DNA of 64,000 nt, taken from NCBI RefSeq assembly GCF_023684385.1, contig NZ_JAGSOJ010000002.1, forward strand, positions 1,302,001 to 1,366,000. The letters run 5' to 3'. The stretch comes from Oceanirhabdus seepicola (GTDB lineage: Bacteria; Bacillota; Clostridia; Clostridiales; Clostridiaceae). Positions 49,217 through 60,376 of the stretch are shown here, in pieces; position 1 is the stretch's first letter, and each line of letters starts with the position of its first letter. A model generated the notes under the pieces. That model saw only the letters and a list, made by a program, of their open reading frames with translations, was not told the DNA's origin and searched no databases. The position numbers and the translations under genes were made by a program.

Positions 49217-50293
49217 TTGTACAAAAGGGTAGAAAGTGGAGGATATAAAGTATTATTATTTATAAGTTTATTGGTTATTCTTATTTCACTGGTATTAGTG
49301 AGTAGAGATGGTATGAAGAATTATTTGCTTAGTGGGTTTTATGAAAATTCATTTCAAAGAGAAATACCTCTTATGGATGTGAAGAGTGCATATAATGAAG
49401 GAAAGAGTGGTACATCATCTAGATTATTCAAAATCATTGGAAGTGGGTTAAGTAGAGAACTTAACTTGTTGGGAGTAGGTTATGTACAAGCTCAAGGTGT
49501 AAATAATGAAAGTATAGCAACTTCAGCAGGTGCAGACCCCAAAAGAAATACAGGCAACGATGAGTTCAGTTTTGATTACGGGACATATGAAAATAGAGGT
49601 ATTAAAGTGAATAGAAGATATAGTGATAAAAATCTTGTTGCTGGAGTATATAATCCAGCGCTGGTGTTTAATTATCCAACAAACAAGCCTCAAGTATTAA
49701 TATACCATACTCACAATGGAGAAGGGTATGGAGCGAATAAAGCAGATGAAAGGGATAATGACAAAAACGTTGTAGCTGTTGGAAATGCATTAACAGAAGA
49801 ATTGGAGAATTATGGAATAATGGTGATTCATGATACAACAATTCATGATGATAAAGACTATGATAAAGCATACTATGAGAGTGTGAAGACAATGGAAAAA
49901 TACCTTGATAAATATGGTGATATGGATTTAGTTATTGATATTCATAGAGATGCAGTTGATAATAAAGCTGCAGTTACTACAAGGCTAAATGGAAAGGATG
50001 TAGCAAAGATAATGTTTGTTTTTGCAAGGGAAAATGAACATTTTCAAGATAATTATAAAGTAGCATCTGATTTATTAAAAATAACAAATAGTTTATATCC
50101 AAGTTTGCTACGTGGTGAAGGAGAGTTCTATAGAAATCATGGTATAAATTATTACAACCAACATAAAAGTAAAGGAGCAGTATTAATAGAAGTTGGAGCT
50201 CATACAAATAAACCCCAAGAAGCAAAAGAAACTGCTAAATATCTTGGAAGAATTATGGCAGAGTATCTATACAAAAAATACACAGAGGTTTAG
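49217..50293 (+). CDS. spoIIP: Stage II sporulation protein P, second copy
   Basis: 358 residues, TTG start after GAAGGAGGGTATTTGC. Same architecture as the first copy. By eye only 5 bases differ in the first 236 of the coding region, the last 40 codons are also nearly the same, but the middle is much more diverged. Motifs: YHTHNGEGYG, VIDIHRDAV, and YYNQHKSKGAVLIEVGAHTN. The VIDIHRDAV and VGAH wording is closer to typical SpoIIP than that of copy 1. The upstream leader, including an ACCAT...ATGGT hairpin, is duplicated too. Confidence 0.9.
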   Translation: MYKRVESGGYKVLLFISLLVILISLVLVSRDGMKNYLLSGFYENSFQREIPLMDVKSAYNEGKSGTSSRLFKIIGSGLSRELNLLGVGYVQAQGVNNESIATSAGADPKRNTGNDEFSFDYGTYENRGIKVNRRYSDKNLVAGVYNPALVFNYPTNKPQVLIYHTHNGEGYGANKADERDNDKNVVAVGNALTEELENYGIMVIHDTTIHDDKDYDKAYYESVKTMEKYLDKYGDMDLVIDIHRDAVDNKAAVTTRLNGKDVAKIMFVFARENEHFQDNYKVASDLLKITNSLYPSLLRGEGEFYRNHGINYYNQHKSKGAVLIEVGAHTNKPQEAKETAKYLGRIMAEYLYKKYTEV

Positions 50294-50419
50294 TCAGATT
50301 GTTTAAATAGCCCAATCGCTGCGTCACTACGGCTCTCTGTGCTGCTCATGTACCAAATACGTACACTGCGCTGCTCGTTCGCCGAGTTCCTTGACCTTGA
50401 ACTATTTAAACAGTCTGAC
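50293..50419 (-). repeat. Dispersed structured element A, copy A2 (intact)
   Basis: 127 bases. Ends pair: GTCAGATTGTTTAAATAG (50293-50310) with CTATTTAAACAGTCTGAC (50402-50419), 17 of 18 pairs. The core on the minus strand matches A1 at 21484: AAGGTCAAGGAACT, GGCGAACGA, GAGCAGC, CAGAGAGCC, TAGTGACGC, GATTGGGCT. A small inner hairpin TGTAC/GTACA lies in the variable centre. It ends the second spoIIP region. Confidence 0.75.
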
Positions 50420-50475
50420 ATTTTAAAGAAAGACATAAGAGTGAGAACAATATATTGAACAGTAGTTTGAATAAA

Positions 50476-50504
50476 TTGTTTAAATAGCCCAATCATGGCG
50501 TCAC
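50476..50504 (-). repeat. Truncated element A, copy A3
   Basis: TTGTTTAAATAGCCCAATCA then GGCGTCAC repeats the first part of the A2 copy 180 bases earlier. The remainder is missing. The rest of 50420-50748 holds a small GAAACC/GGTTTC-type hairpin at about 50571-50592 (AGGAAACCTATGATATTAGG) and no gene. Confidence 0.55.
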
Positions 50505-50748
50505 CCATTCTCAATTATTTTTAAGTGTTGTTTAATGTAAGTGAAATATGATATAATTTAGTTTAGTGTAGGAAACCTATGATATTAGGTTTCTTTTTAT
50601 TTATATTTATAGAGAATAAATTAATATGCCATTATCTATGGTAACTCATTTATATATAGTTTGATTTTTCAGGTTATAATAAATGATATGCCTTAGCATA
50701 GATAATGAAGAAATTAAAATTAAAAACAAACGATACGGGGGTTTAAAG

Positions 50749-52554
50749 ATGCTTAACAAAGAGAGAATAAGGAATTTCTGTATTATAGCACATATAGATC
50801 ATGGTAAATCTACTTTAGCTGATAGACTACTAGAGAAAACAGGAACTTTGACTAAGAGAGAAATGGAAGAACAGATACTTGACTCTATGGAACTTGAAAG
50901 AGAAAGAGGTATAACAATTAAATCTCAAGCTGCCAGAATGGTTTATAAAGCAAAAGATGGACATGAGTATACTCTTAATCTTATTGATACTCCAGGACAT
51001 GTCGACTTTAACTATGAGGTATCAAGAAGTTTGGCAGCCTGTGAAGGTGCTGTTCTTGTAGTTGATGCATCTCAAGGAATTCAAGCACAGACATTAGCAA
51101 ACACATATCTTGCTGTTGAGAATGATCTTGAGATTGTACCAGTCTTAAATAAGATTGATTTACCAAGTGCAGAGCCAGAAAGAATAATACATGAAATTGA
51201 AGATGTAATTGGTATAGAAGCGGCAGAAGCACCACAAATTTCAGCTAAAACTGGGTTGAATATTGAAGATGTATTAGAAGCTGTTGTGGAGAAAGTACCA
51301 GCTCCAAGTGGAGATGAGAATAAACCACTAAAAGCCTTGATATTTGATTCTTCTTATGATACTTATAAAGGTGTTGTAAGTTATGTAAGAGTTATGGATG
51401 GGACAGTTAAAAAAGGAACTAAGATTAGATTTATGGCATCAGATAAAGTTTATGATGTTGTTGAGGTTGGAGTATTTAGTCCAGGATATAGAGCAATGCC
51501 AGAATTATCTGCAGGAGAAGTTGGATACATTTGTGCTTCTGTAAAGAATGTTGCAGATGCTCATGTTGGTGATACTATAACAGAAGCTAATAATCCATGT
51601 GATGAGAGTTTACCAGGTTATAGACCAGCAGTACCAATGGTGTTTAGTGGTATTTATCCAGTAGATGGAGCTAAATATGAAGAGTTAAAAGAAGCATTAT
51701 TGAAGTTACAACTTAATGATGCTGCACTTCAGTTTGAAGCTGAGACATCATTAGCTCTTGGATTTGGTTTTAGATGTGGTTTCTTAGGATTACTTCATAT
51801 GGAGATTATGCAAGAGAGAATAGAAAGAGAATTTAATATCGATATAATCACAACAGCTCCATCCGTTGTATACAAAATTGAAAAGACTAATGGAGATAAG
51901 TTTGAACTTACAAATCCTACAAATATGCCTGATCCTTCAGAAATAAAAAGAATGGAAGAGCCAGTTGTAAAGGCTTCTATCATAACTCCATCTGATTTCG
52001 TTGGATCTATAATGGAGCTGTGCCAGGAAAAAAGAGGCGTATTCATAGATATGCAATATATTGAGCAAACTAGAGTTGTAATAAACTATGAAATACCTTT
52101 AAATGAGATTGTATATGATTTCTTCGATAACTTAAAATCTAGAACTAAAGGATATGCTTCCTTTGATTATGAGCTTAAAGGATATGAAGATACTGCACTT
52201 GTTAAGCTTGATATTCTTCTTAATAAGGAAAAGGTTGATGCTTTCTCAATGATCGTTCCAGAGTCTAAGGCTTATGCTAGAGGAAAAGCAATGGCTGAAA
52301 AACTTAAGGAAATCATACCTAGACATCAATTTGAGATTCCAATACAAGCTACAATTGGTGCTAAGGTTATCGCTAGAACTACTGTTAAAGCGCTTAGAAA
52401 GGACGTCCTTGCTAAGTGTTATGGTGGAGATATTTCTAGAAAGAAGAAACTTTTAGAGAAGCAGAAAAAAGGTAAGAAGAAAATGAGACAAATGGGATCA
52501 GTTGAGGTACCACAAGAGGCGTTTATGGCGGTACTTAAGATTGATGAAAAATAA
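50749..52554 (+). CDS. lepA: Elongation factor 4 (LepA)
   Basis: 601 residues from the ATG at 50749 ([20 protein letters not shown]), after GATACGGGGGTTTAAAG; an ORF start at 50683 is not used. GTPase with G1 [10 protein letters not shown]2/G3 DTPGHVDF and G4 NKID, then EF-G-like domains, and the LepA-specific C-terminal domain ending [17 protein letters not shown]. It acts on translating ribosomes and in initiation complex formation. In the usual order before hemW. Confidence 0.97.
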   Translation: MLNKERIRNFCIIAHIDHGKSTLADRLLEKTGTLTKREMEEQILDSMELERERGITIKSQAARMVYKAKDGHEYTLNLIDTPGHVDFNYEVSRSLAACEGAVLVVDASQGIQAQTLANTYLAVENDLEIVPVLNKIDLPSAEPERIIHEIEDVIGIEAAEAPQISAKTGLNIEDVLEAVVEKVPAPSGDENKPLKALIFDSSYDTYKGVVSYVRVMDGTVKKGTKIRFMASDKVYDVVEVGVFSPGYRAMPELSAGEVGYICASVKNVADAHVGDTITEANNPCDESLPGYRPAVPMVFSGIYPVDGAKYEELKEALLKLQLNDAALQFEAETSLALGFGFRCGFLGLLHMEIMQERIEREFNIDIITTAPSVVYKIEKTNGDKFELTNPTNMPDPSEIKRMEEPVVKASIITPSDFVGSIMELCQEKRGVFIDMQYIEQTRVVINYEIPLNEIVYDFFDNLKSRTKGYASFDYELKGYEDTALVKLDILLNKEKVDAFSMIVPESKAYARGKAMAEKLKEIIPRHQFEIPIQATIGAKVIARTTVKALRKDVLAKCYGGDISRKKKLLEKQKKGKKKMRQMGSVEVPQEAFMAVLKIDEK

Positions 52555-52593
52555 ATAAGGTATATGAAGATACCTAAGTGGAGGATGAGTTGT

Positions 52594-53733
52594 ATGAGCA
52601 TAAATCAGGAAAAAGCGCTCTACGTTCATATTCCCTTCTGTAAGAAAAAATGTGATTATTGCGATTTTCCATCATATAGTGGAAAAGAAGGGCTTATGGT
52701 GGAATACACTAAAGCCCTATGCAATGAGTTAAAAGAATATAAAGACTTTGTTTTTAAAACAATATTTATAGGTGGGGGTACTCCCACCTATTTGTCTTAT
52801 GAATGTATTTTAATGCTGAAAGAAGCATTTGAAGATATTCATATAGCAAAAGATGGTGAATTCACAGTAGAAGGGAATCCAGGAACATTTACAATAGAGA
52901 AGTTAGAAGAGTTCAAGAAAATGGGAGTAAATAGACTTAGTATAGGATTACAAGCATTTCAAAATGAACTATTAAAGGGAATAGGAAGAATACACTCTGA
53001 AGAGGAATTCATGAAAAGCTATAAAATGGCCAAAGAAGTAGGCTTTAATAATATTAATGTTGATCTTATGTTTGGGTTACCAGGGCAAACTATGGAACAA
53101 TGGAAAGAAAGCTTAAAAAAAGCTGTTGATTTAAAAATCAATCATATATCAGCTTACTCACTTATAGTTGAAGAAGGGACCCCATTTCATAGAAGAGAAA
53201 AGAACGGGTTACTTGATACTCCATGTGAAGAAGTTGAGAGAAAAATGTATGAATACACAAAGGAGTACCTTGAAAAGGTTGGATATAATCAATATGAGAT
53301 ATCAAATTTTTCAAGGGAAGGAATGGAGTGCAAACATAACCTAGTCTACTGGAATTTAGAGGATTATATAGGATGTGGTTCTGGTGCCCATTCATTTATT
53401 GATGGAAAAAGAATTCAAAACACTGGTAATCCTGAAGAGTATATCAAACTAGTTAAGAATAATGGAACGGGAACAGTAGATTCATTCAAAAACTCATTAG
53501 AAGATACCATTGAAGAGTTCATGTTTATGGGATTAAGAAAAATTGAAGGAATTAATAAATTAAATTTTAAAAGAAGGTTTGAAAAAGACATTTACAGTAT
53601 ATATGGAGATATAATTAGTAAGCATGTTAATAATAAATTAATTGAAGATGATGGAGAGAATATAAAACTTACACCACAAGGAATTCAGTTGTCTAATATG
53701 GTAATGAGCGACTTTATATTGGATAAAGCTTAA
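52594..53733 (+). CDS. hemW: Radical SAM heme chaperone HemW
   Basis: 379 residues from the ATG at 52594 (MSINQEKALYVHIPFCKKK), after GTGGAGGATGAGTTG. The iron-sulphur/SAM motif is CKKKCDYCDF (CxxxCxxCxF), with the GGGTP motif at FIGGGTPTYL. The C-terminal HemW domain is present (EEFMFMGLRKIEGINK). Often annotated as oxygen-independent coproporphyrinogen oxidase, but the family acts as a heme-binding protein. The stop lies in a GATAAAGCT/AGCTTTATC hairpin, and the B3 terminator follows. Confidence 0.94.
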   Translation: MSINQEKALYVHIPFCKKKCDYCDFPSYSGKEGLMVEYTKALCNELKEYKDFVFKTIFIGGGTPTYLSYECILMLKEAFEDIHIAKDGEFTVEGNPGTFTIEKLEEFKKMGVNRLSIGLQAFQNELLKGIGRIHSEEEFMKSYKMAKEVGFNNINVDLMFGLPGQTMEQWKESLKKAVDLKINHISAYSLIVEEGTPFHRREKNGLLDTPCEEVERKMYEYTKEYLEKVGYNQYEISNFSREGMECKHNLVYWNLEDYIGCGSGAHSFIDGKRIQNTGNPEEYIKLVKNNGTGTVDSFKNSLEDTIEEFMFMGLRKIEGINKLNFKRRFEKDIYSIYGDIISKHVNNKLIEDDGENIKLTPQGIQLSNMVMSDFILDKA

Positions 53734-53754
53734 AAGCGAGCTTTATCTAAATGT

Positions 53755-53890
53755 AGAATGGATAATGGATAATTGATAATTGATAATGTAGAATGATGGA
53801 TGGTTCTGACTAAAGTCAGAACCTATTTTTTGTAGGGAAACAATAGGCATTTGCTTGTTTCATTTTTAATGTAAAAGTTACATTTTGAAT
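53755..53890 (+). repeat. Repeat family B copy B3 with terminator
   Basis: Lead-in GATAATGGATAATTGATAAT is followed by a GGTTCTGAC/GTCAGAACC hairpin (53802-53823) with T-run, then a tail starting AACAATAGGCATTTGCTTGT and an inner hairpin AATGTAA/TTACATT (53868-53884). Same order of parts as at 33096. Confidence 0.75.
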
Positions 53891-54396
53891 TAACGGGTTA
53901 AATTAAAAAGAATAATTTCAAATTAATAATAGTAAGATATCAATCATTATACTTTCATTTGGCGTGGTTAATTTATACATGAACAACGGAATTATTAATA
54001 ATGTTATAACATATCCCATATGGGTGTTGTTAGAGAGCGGTTCAGTATTTATAGCTGTTTTTTAAATGATACTTGGATATTTAATTATTACAGTTTTTAT
54101 AAGGACAATAAAAACTTATAGATATAGTTAATTCAAAATATTCATATGTTATGACATAAAAGACAAGTAATGATGTGAACAATTTTATTCATTTTATTTT
54201 AAAGAACTGCAGTGCTTTGAAAGTTTACATTTGGTTCATAAAGCTGAAATATGGCTTGGAATCAAGCTTATATTTCGATGAATTATGGGAAGTGGATAAA
54301 ATGCGAATAAAATCAAGTAATTGATAAAAAAAGAGAGATATTTTGATGTAATGAGCATAAAAGGCGAAAATCAATTTAAAAACAAAAAATATGGAT
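53891..54396. other. Long intergenic region before hrcA
   Basis: About 500 AT-rich bases. The only protein-like signal is at 53979-54131: an ATG ORF reading MNNGIINNVITYPIWVLLES for 28 residues, an in-frame TAA, then MILGYLIITVFIRTIKTYRY in the same frame. It may be a decayed small membrane protein gene. No other ORF, RNA or repeat was seen. Confidence 0.4.
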
Positions 54397-54425
54397 TTGA
54401 CTTAAAATGAATTTAGTGGTAATTT
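54397..54425 (+). promoter_or_regulatory. Promoter of the hrcA operon
   Basis: TTGACT (54397-54402), 17 bases, TAATTT (54420-54425). The start of transcription would fall at about 54432, just before the CIRCE element. Confidence 0.65.
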
Positions 54426-54438
54426 TTATTTATAGTCA

Positions 54439-54465
54439 TTAGCACTCGTTAATGGTGAGTGCTAA
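54439..54465. promoter_or_regulatory. CIRCE operator
   Basis: TTAGCACTC (54439-54447), 9-base spacer, GAGTGCTAA (54457-54465): the full consensus, perfect match. HrcA dimers bind it and repress the operon until heat shock. It lies 17 bases before the hrcA start codon. Confidence 0.97.
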
Positions 54466-54481
54466 TAAAGAGGTGGTAAAT

Positions 54482-55549
54482 GTGTTAAGTGAAAGAAAAC
54501 TTAAGATTTTAGAGGCCATCATCAAAGATTATATCGAAACAGGAGAACCAGTTGGTTCGAGAACATTGGCCAAAAAATATAACATAGGTATTAGTTCAGC
54601 AACAATAAGAAATGAAATGGCTGATTTAGAGGAAATGGGATACTTAGAACATCTACATAGTTCTTCAGGAAGAATTCCTTCTGATAAAGGATACAGGCTT
54701 TACGTTGATAAACTTATGAGCATTCAAAGGCTTCCTGTTGAAGAAGAGATGATGATTAAAAATAGAATGTTATCGTCAGCTATTTATGAAGTTGATAGAT
54801 TGGTAAAAGAGGCAACTATTGTGCTTTCTAAAATTACTAAGTTAGCAACGATTGTTAAAGCACCTTCTGTAAGAAAGAGTTTTATAAAAAGAGTTCAAAT
54901 ATTACAAATAGATGAACAAAATGTTTTAATGGTATTTGTAACTGATAGTGGACTTATAAGAAATAATGTTATAAGTGTTACAGATTATATTGATGAAAAA
55001 ATCATAGAGAAGATAAATAGGATACTTAACCTAAGACTTGTTGGATTAACTATCGATGATATTGATCTTGAAGTAATTAATAATTTACAGAACGATTTAG
55101 TAGATTATGAGGAAATTTTTAAGGCACTTATACCTGCTCTTTATAAGAGTTTAAAAAGTATAGAACCGTCTAAGGTTTATACAGAAGGTTATTCAAATAT
55201 ACTAGATTACCCTCAATTCCAAGATGTTGATAGAGCTAAGGATTTTTTAAATCTATTAAGTGATGAGGAGAGTTTAAAAGAACTCATTAAAAGCCCTGAA
55301 GTTGGGGACAATAATTTATCAATAACAATTGGAACTGAAAATTATATTGAAAGTGTCAAAGAGTGTACGATTATTACTGCCAATTACAAAATCGGTGGAA
55401 GGGATTTAGGTTCCATTGGAGTTGTTGGTCCAAGAAGAATGAATTATGAAAAGGTAATAGCTACTTTGAATGAGATTGTCAATGAGTTAAATATAAATAT
55501 AAAGACATCTTATAACAGAGAATCTTCGGATGACTATGATAATGAATGA
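54482..55549 (+). CDS. hrcA: Heat-inducible transcription repressor HrcA
   Basis: 355 residues from the GTG at 54482 (MLSERKLKILEAIIKDYIET), after AAGAGGTGGTAAAT. The in-frame ATG at 54452 lies inside CIRCE and has no site. N-terminal winged helix with ISSATIRNEMADLEEMGYLE (DNA-binding), then the GAF-like and dimerisation parts, ending near IGVVGPRRMNYEKVIATLN. It binds CIRCE and represses this operon; its folding depends on GroE. Confidence 0.96.
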   Translation: MLSERKLKILEAIIKDYIETGEPVGSRTLAKKYNIGISSATIRNEMADLEEMGYLEHLHSSSGRIPSDKGYRLYVDKLMSIQRLPVEEEMMIKNRMLSSAIYEVDRLVKEATIVLSKITKLATIVKAPSVRKSFIKRVQILQIDEQNVLMVFVTDSGLIRNNVISVTDYIDEKIIEKINRILNLRLVGLTIDDIDLEVINNLQNDLVDYEEIFKALIPALYKSLKSIEPSKVYTEGYSNILDYPQFQDVDRAKDFLNLLSDEESLKELIKSPEVGDNNLSITIGTENYIESVKECTIITANYKIGGRDLGSIGVVGPRRMNYEKVIATLNEIVNELNINIKTSYNRESSDDYDNE

Positions 55550-55567
55550 TGATATGGAGGAATAGTT

Positions 55568-56218
55568 GTGGAAAAGAATTCTAAAGAGAATAATGTTTGT
55601 GAAGAAATCGAAAAAGATCTTGAAACTAATGAAAATTGTGAAGTAGATGAAAAAGAAGAAAATGATGTTGAAGAATCTCTAGAAAACAGTGAAAAGAATG
55701 AAGATCTAGAATTTGAAGGAATGGAAGAAGACGACATGGGAAAAAAATATAATAAACTTAAGGAAGAAAATCAGAAAAATCTAGAAGAGGTTAATCTTTT
55801 AAATAATAAACTTAAAGCAGTTCAAGATACACATATAAGAACTACTGCTGAGTATGAAAATTTCAGAAAGAGAACTGTTAAAGAAAAAGAACAATTATAT
55901 ACTGATGCATGTTCAGATGTTCTTAAAGAGGTTTTCCCTGTAGTTGATAATTTGGAAAGAGCTTTAGCTCTTACTCATGAAGATAGTTCACTTAAAGAGG
56001 GAGTTGAAATGACATTAAAGCAATTCAATTCTTCTCTAGAGAAGTTAGGTATAAAGGAAATAAGCACAGAAGAAAAATTTGATCCTAATTTTCATGAGGC
56101 TGTTATGCATGTAGTTGATGAAAATTATGGTGAAAGTCAAATTATTGAAGTATTCCAAAAAGGATATATTAGAGGAGAAAAAGTTCTTAGATTTAGTATG
56201 GTAAAAGTAGCTAACTAA
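55568..56218 (+). CDS. grpE: Nucleotide exchange factor GrpE
   Basis: 216 residues, GTG start after TATGGAGGAATAGTT. Very acidic Glu/Asn-rich N-terminal 60 residues, then a coiled coil, and the GrpE domain: TTAEYENFRKRTVKEKEQL, FPVVDNLERAL, and the beta-wing ending VFQKGYIRGEKVLRFSMVKV. It releases ADP from DnaK. The start of the beta-sheet is normal in length. Second gene of the operon. Confidence 0.96.
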   Translation: MEKNSKENNVCEEIEKDLETNENCEVDEKEENDVEESLENSEKNEDLEFEGMEEDDMGKKYNKLKEENQKNLEEVNLLNNKLKAVQDTHIRTTAEYENFRKRTVKEKEQLYTDACSDVLKEVFPVVDNLERALALTHEDSSLKEGVEMTLKQFNSSLEKLGIKEISTEEKFDPNFHEAVMHVVDENYGESQIIEVFQKGYIRGEKVLRFSMVKVAN

Positions 56219-56310
56219 TAAAGTAGCTAATAAATATATAAATGGAATTAATATTAAACTTGAATATTAACTTCGAATTAGAAAATTTAAAATTGAAACA
56301 GTAAAATTAG

Positions 56311-58182
<1,872 letters not shown>

Positions 58183-58200
58183 TTATGATATAGTAATATA

Positions 58201-58231
58201 ATGTGTGTGTGGTCATGTACCACACACACAT
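58201..58231 (+). other. Strong hairpin between dnaK and dnaJ
   Basis: ATGTGTGTGTGG (58201-58212) pairs perfectly with CCACACACACAT (58220-58231), a 12-bp stem, loop TCATGTA, followed by GTATTTG rather than a T-run. It may reduce dnaJ expression, protect or mark an mRNA end, or be an RNase site. Confidence 0.7.
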
Positions 58232-58276
58232 GTATTTGTTAAGTAGAAACTAATTTTAGGTGGTGAATTGCTAGAG

Positions 58277-59404
58277 ATGTCGAAAGAGTACTATGAAGTT
58301 CTTGGGATTGAAAAAGATGCAAGTGAAGCTGATATCAAAAGAGCTTTTAAAAAACTGGCTTTAAAATATCACCCAGATAGAAATCCAGATGATAAAGAAG
58401 CTGAAGAAAAATTTAAAGAGATAAACGAAGCATATCAGGTGCTTTCTGATCCAGAGAAAAGATCAAAATTTGATAAATATGGAACTGTAGATTTTGATGG
58501 TGGGTTTGGTGGATTCGGTGGCGGCGGATTTGATTTTGGTGATTTAGGTGATATATTTGGTGATATTTTTGGTGGTAGAGGTGGAGGATTCGGTGGTAGA
58601 AGTAATCCTAACGCTCCAAGAAAAGGCGCTGATATAGAAACAAGAATAAATCTTACTTTTGAAGAAGCTGTTTTTGGTGTAGAAAAAGAAATAACCATCA
58701 ATAAACATGAAAATTGCGATACTTGTAAGGGTAGTGGAGCAACTCCAGGGACATCAGCGAAAACATGTGATGTTTGTGGGGGTAGCGGTGTTGTTATGCA
58801 AAGAGCTAATACTGCATTTGGTTCATTCTCAACTCAAACTACATGTAATAAATGTCGTGGTAAAGGTAAGATTATTGAATCTCCATGTGTGAAATGTCAT
58901 GGTGTAGGTAAAGTTAAAAAGAAAAAAACTATTTCAGTTAAAATACCTGCAGGTGTGGATAGTGGAAATGTGATGCCGTTAAGAGGACAAGGTGAACCTG
59001 GAACTAATGGGGGACCAAATGGTGATTTATATGTAAATATCAGAGTTGCTCCTTCTAAAGTGTTTGAAAGAAAAGGATATGATATCTATATAGATGAACA
59101 CATTTCTTTCCCGAAAGCTGTTCTTGGAGTGGCGCTTGATGTTCCAACGGTTGATGGAGATGTAACTTATAACGTTCCTGCTGGTACACAAGCTGGTACA
59201 GTCTTTAGATTAAAAGGTAAAGGAGTGCCAGTTGTTAATGGAAGAGGTCGTGGGGATCAATATGTTAAGATCATTGTAGATATTCCTAAGAAACTTAACC
59301 AAAAGCAAGAGGAAGCTCTTAAGAGTTATATGGAAGCTTCAGGAGAAGAATACAATGGATCTGATGAGGACAAAAAAGGATTCTTTAAGAATATCTTTAA
59401 GTAA
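58277..59404 (+). CDS. dnaJ: Chaperone protein DnaJ (Hsp40)
   Basis: 375 residues from the ATG at 58277 ([20 protein letters not shown]), the family start. A TTG at 58268 is closer to the AGGTGGTGA site and could be used instead, adding three residues. J domain with HPD (KYHPDRNP), G/F-rich linker (72-120), four CxxCxGxG zinc repeats beginning [24 protein letters not shown] and CVKCHGVG, and the C-terminal substrate-binding domain. It stimulates DnaK ATPase. Last gene of the operon. Confidence 0.97.
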   Translation: MSKEYYEVLGIEKDASEADIKRAFKKLALKYHPDRNPDDKEAEEKFKEINEAYQVLSDPEKRSKFDKYGTVDFDGGFGGFGGGGFDFGDLGDIFGDIFGGRGGGFGGRSNPNAPRKGADIETRINLTFEEAVFGVEKEITINKHENCDTCKGSGATPGTSAKTCDVCGGSGVVMQRANTAFGSFSTQTTCNKCRGKGKIIESPCVKCHGVGKVKKKKTISVKIPAGVDSGNVMPLRGQGEPGTNGGPNGDLYVNIRVAPSKVFERKGYDIYIDEHISFPKAVLGVALDVPTVDGDVTYNVPAGTQAGTVFRLKGKGVPVVNGRGRGDQYVKIIVDIPKKLNQKQEEALKSYMEASGEEYNGSDEDKKGFFKNIFK

Positions 59405-59407
59405 AAC

Positions 59408-59467
59408 AAATTGTGAATTGAGAATTGTGAATGAAGGAAGCTTCTGCCCGGTGGGCAGAAGCTTTTA
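59408..59467 (+). repeat. Repeat family B copy B4 with dnaJ terminator
   Basis: Lead-in GTGAATTGAGAATTGTGAAT then AAGCTTCTGCCC (59438-59449) paired with GGGCAGAAGCTT (59453-59464), loop GGT, followed by TTATT. The rest up to 59728 includes a module C fragment at about 59483 (TAGCTCTCTTTTTTAAAATG and GTTGAAAAATG), without gene. Confidence 0.75.
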
Positions 59468-59728
59468 TTGTATTAAAAAGAATAGATAGCTCTCTTTTTT
59501 AAAATGATGTTGAAAAATGTACAAGCACCTTAAGTCATGAGATATGAATATGCATTACTATCAATCATTTATAAATAACTTTCTTATTGGACGAAACAAA
59601 AACATAAATACAATAAAAGCTAATATAAACTTAATTAATTCCATTTGAAATTTCTCCAACACTATTTTTATTAATTAACAAAATTAATATATTGTAATAA
59701 TTATAAACTACATAATAAGCAGGTATTA

Positions 59729-60376
59729 TTATAAGTTCTTTTTGGAATAAATATTTATAGATACAAACATAGAGGTAAAGCCAATTAAAAGTGCTAGTAA
59801 ACATGGGATTAAATCTTGAATTATTTGAGGAAAAGGAAGTGTAATCTGGAAATTAATATTCTTAGATTGCAACCAGTGTATTATAATTGGAACTACAAAA
59901 GGGGACAGAAATATAAAAGTAAATCCTATATATTTTGTTTTCTCATAACCAAACTGATATTGAATTGGAATAATAATTCCCCAGAAAATAGTTATGATTA
60001 AAAGTGCTCTTCCAAGGGTAACAATATTTAGCCTCTCAATACCTATGGGGACTATAAAGGATGTAATTGTATATATAATATATATGCAAACAAAAATTAC
60101 TAAGATAAATAAGTACTTTGCTTTTACTAATCTATTTCGTGTATAGGGAGTTGAACAAAGTAGGGCAGAAGCTTTATATTTATCTTCTGATATAGATACT
60201 GTATTGAATAACATATATTCAATAAAAATTACTGTAATAAAGAATTCTAAAAAACCACCACTGCTAAAATTAATTTTAGTAGTTATAAAAATTGGTGCTC
60301 CAACTGCAAAAATTAGCAAAATTAATAAATACTTTTTTACCAGTATAAAATCTTTTTTTACTAGGCTAAGCAACAT
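59729..60376 (-). CDS. ABC-2 type transporter permease
   Basis: 215 residues with six hydrophobic segments, starting MLLSLVKKDFILVKKYLL, which is typical of small bacterial ABC-2 permeases of the YtrC/bacteriocin-export kind. It overlaps the ATPase gene by 11 bases and is the third gene of the GntR-ATPase-permease operon. What it exports is not known; related Ytr systems respond to cell-wall-active antibiotics. Confidence 0.8.
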   Translation of the reverse strand: MLLSLVKKDFILVKKYLLILLIFAVGAPIFITTKINFSSGGFLEFFITVIFIEYMLFNTVSISEDKYKASALLCSTPYTRNRLVKAKYLFILVIFVCIYIIYTITSFIVPIGIERLNIVTLGRALLIITIFWGIIIPIQYQFGYEKTKYIGFTFIFLSPFVVPIIIHWLQSKNINFQITLPFPQIIQDLIPCLLALLIGFTSMFVSINIYSKKNL

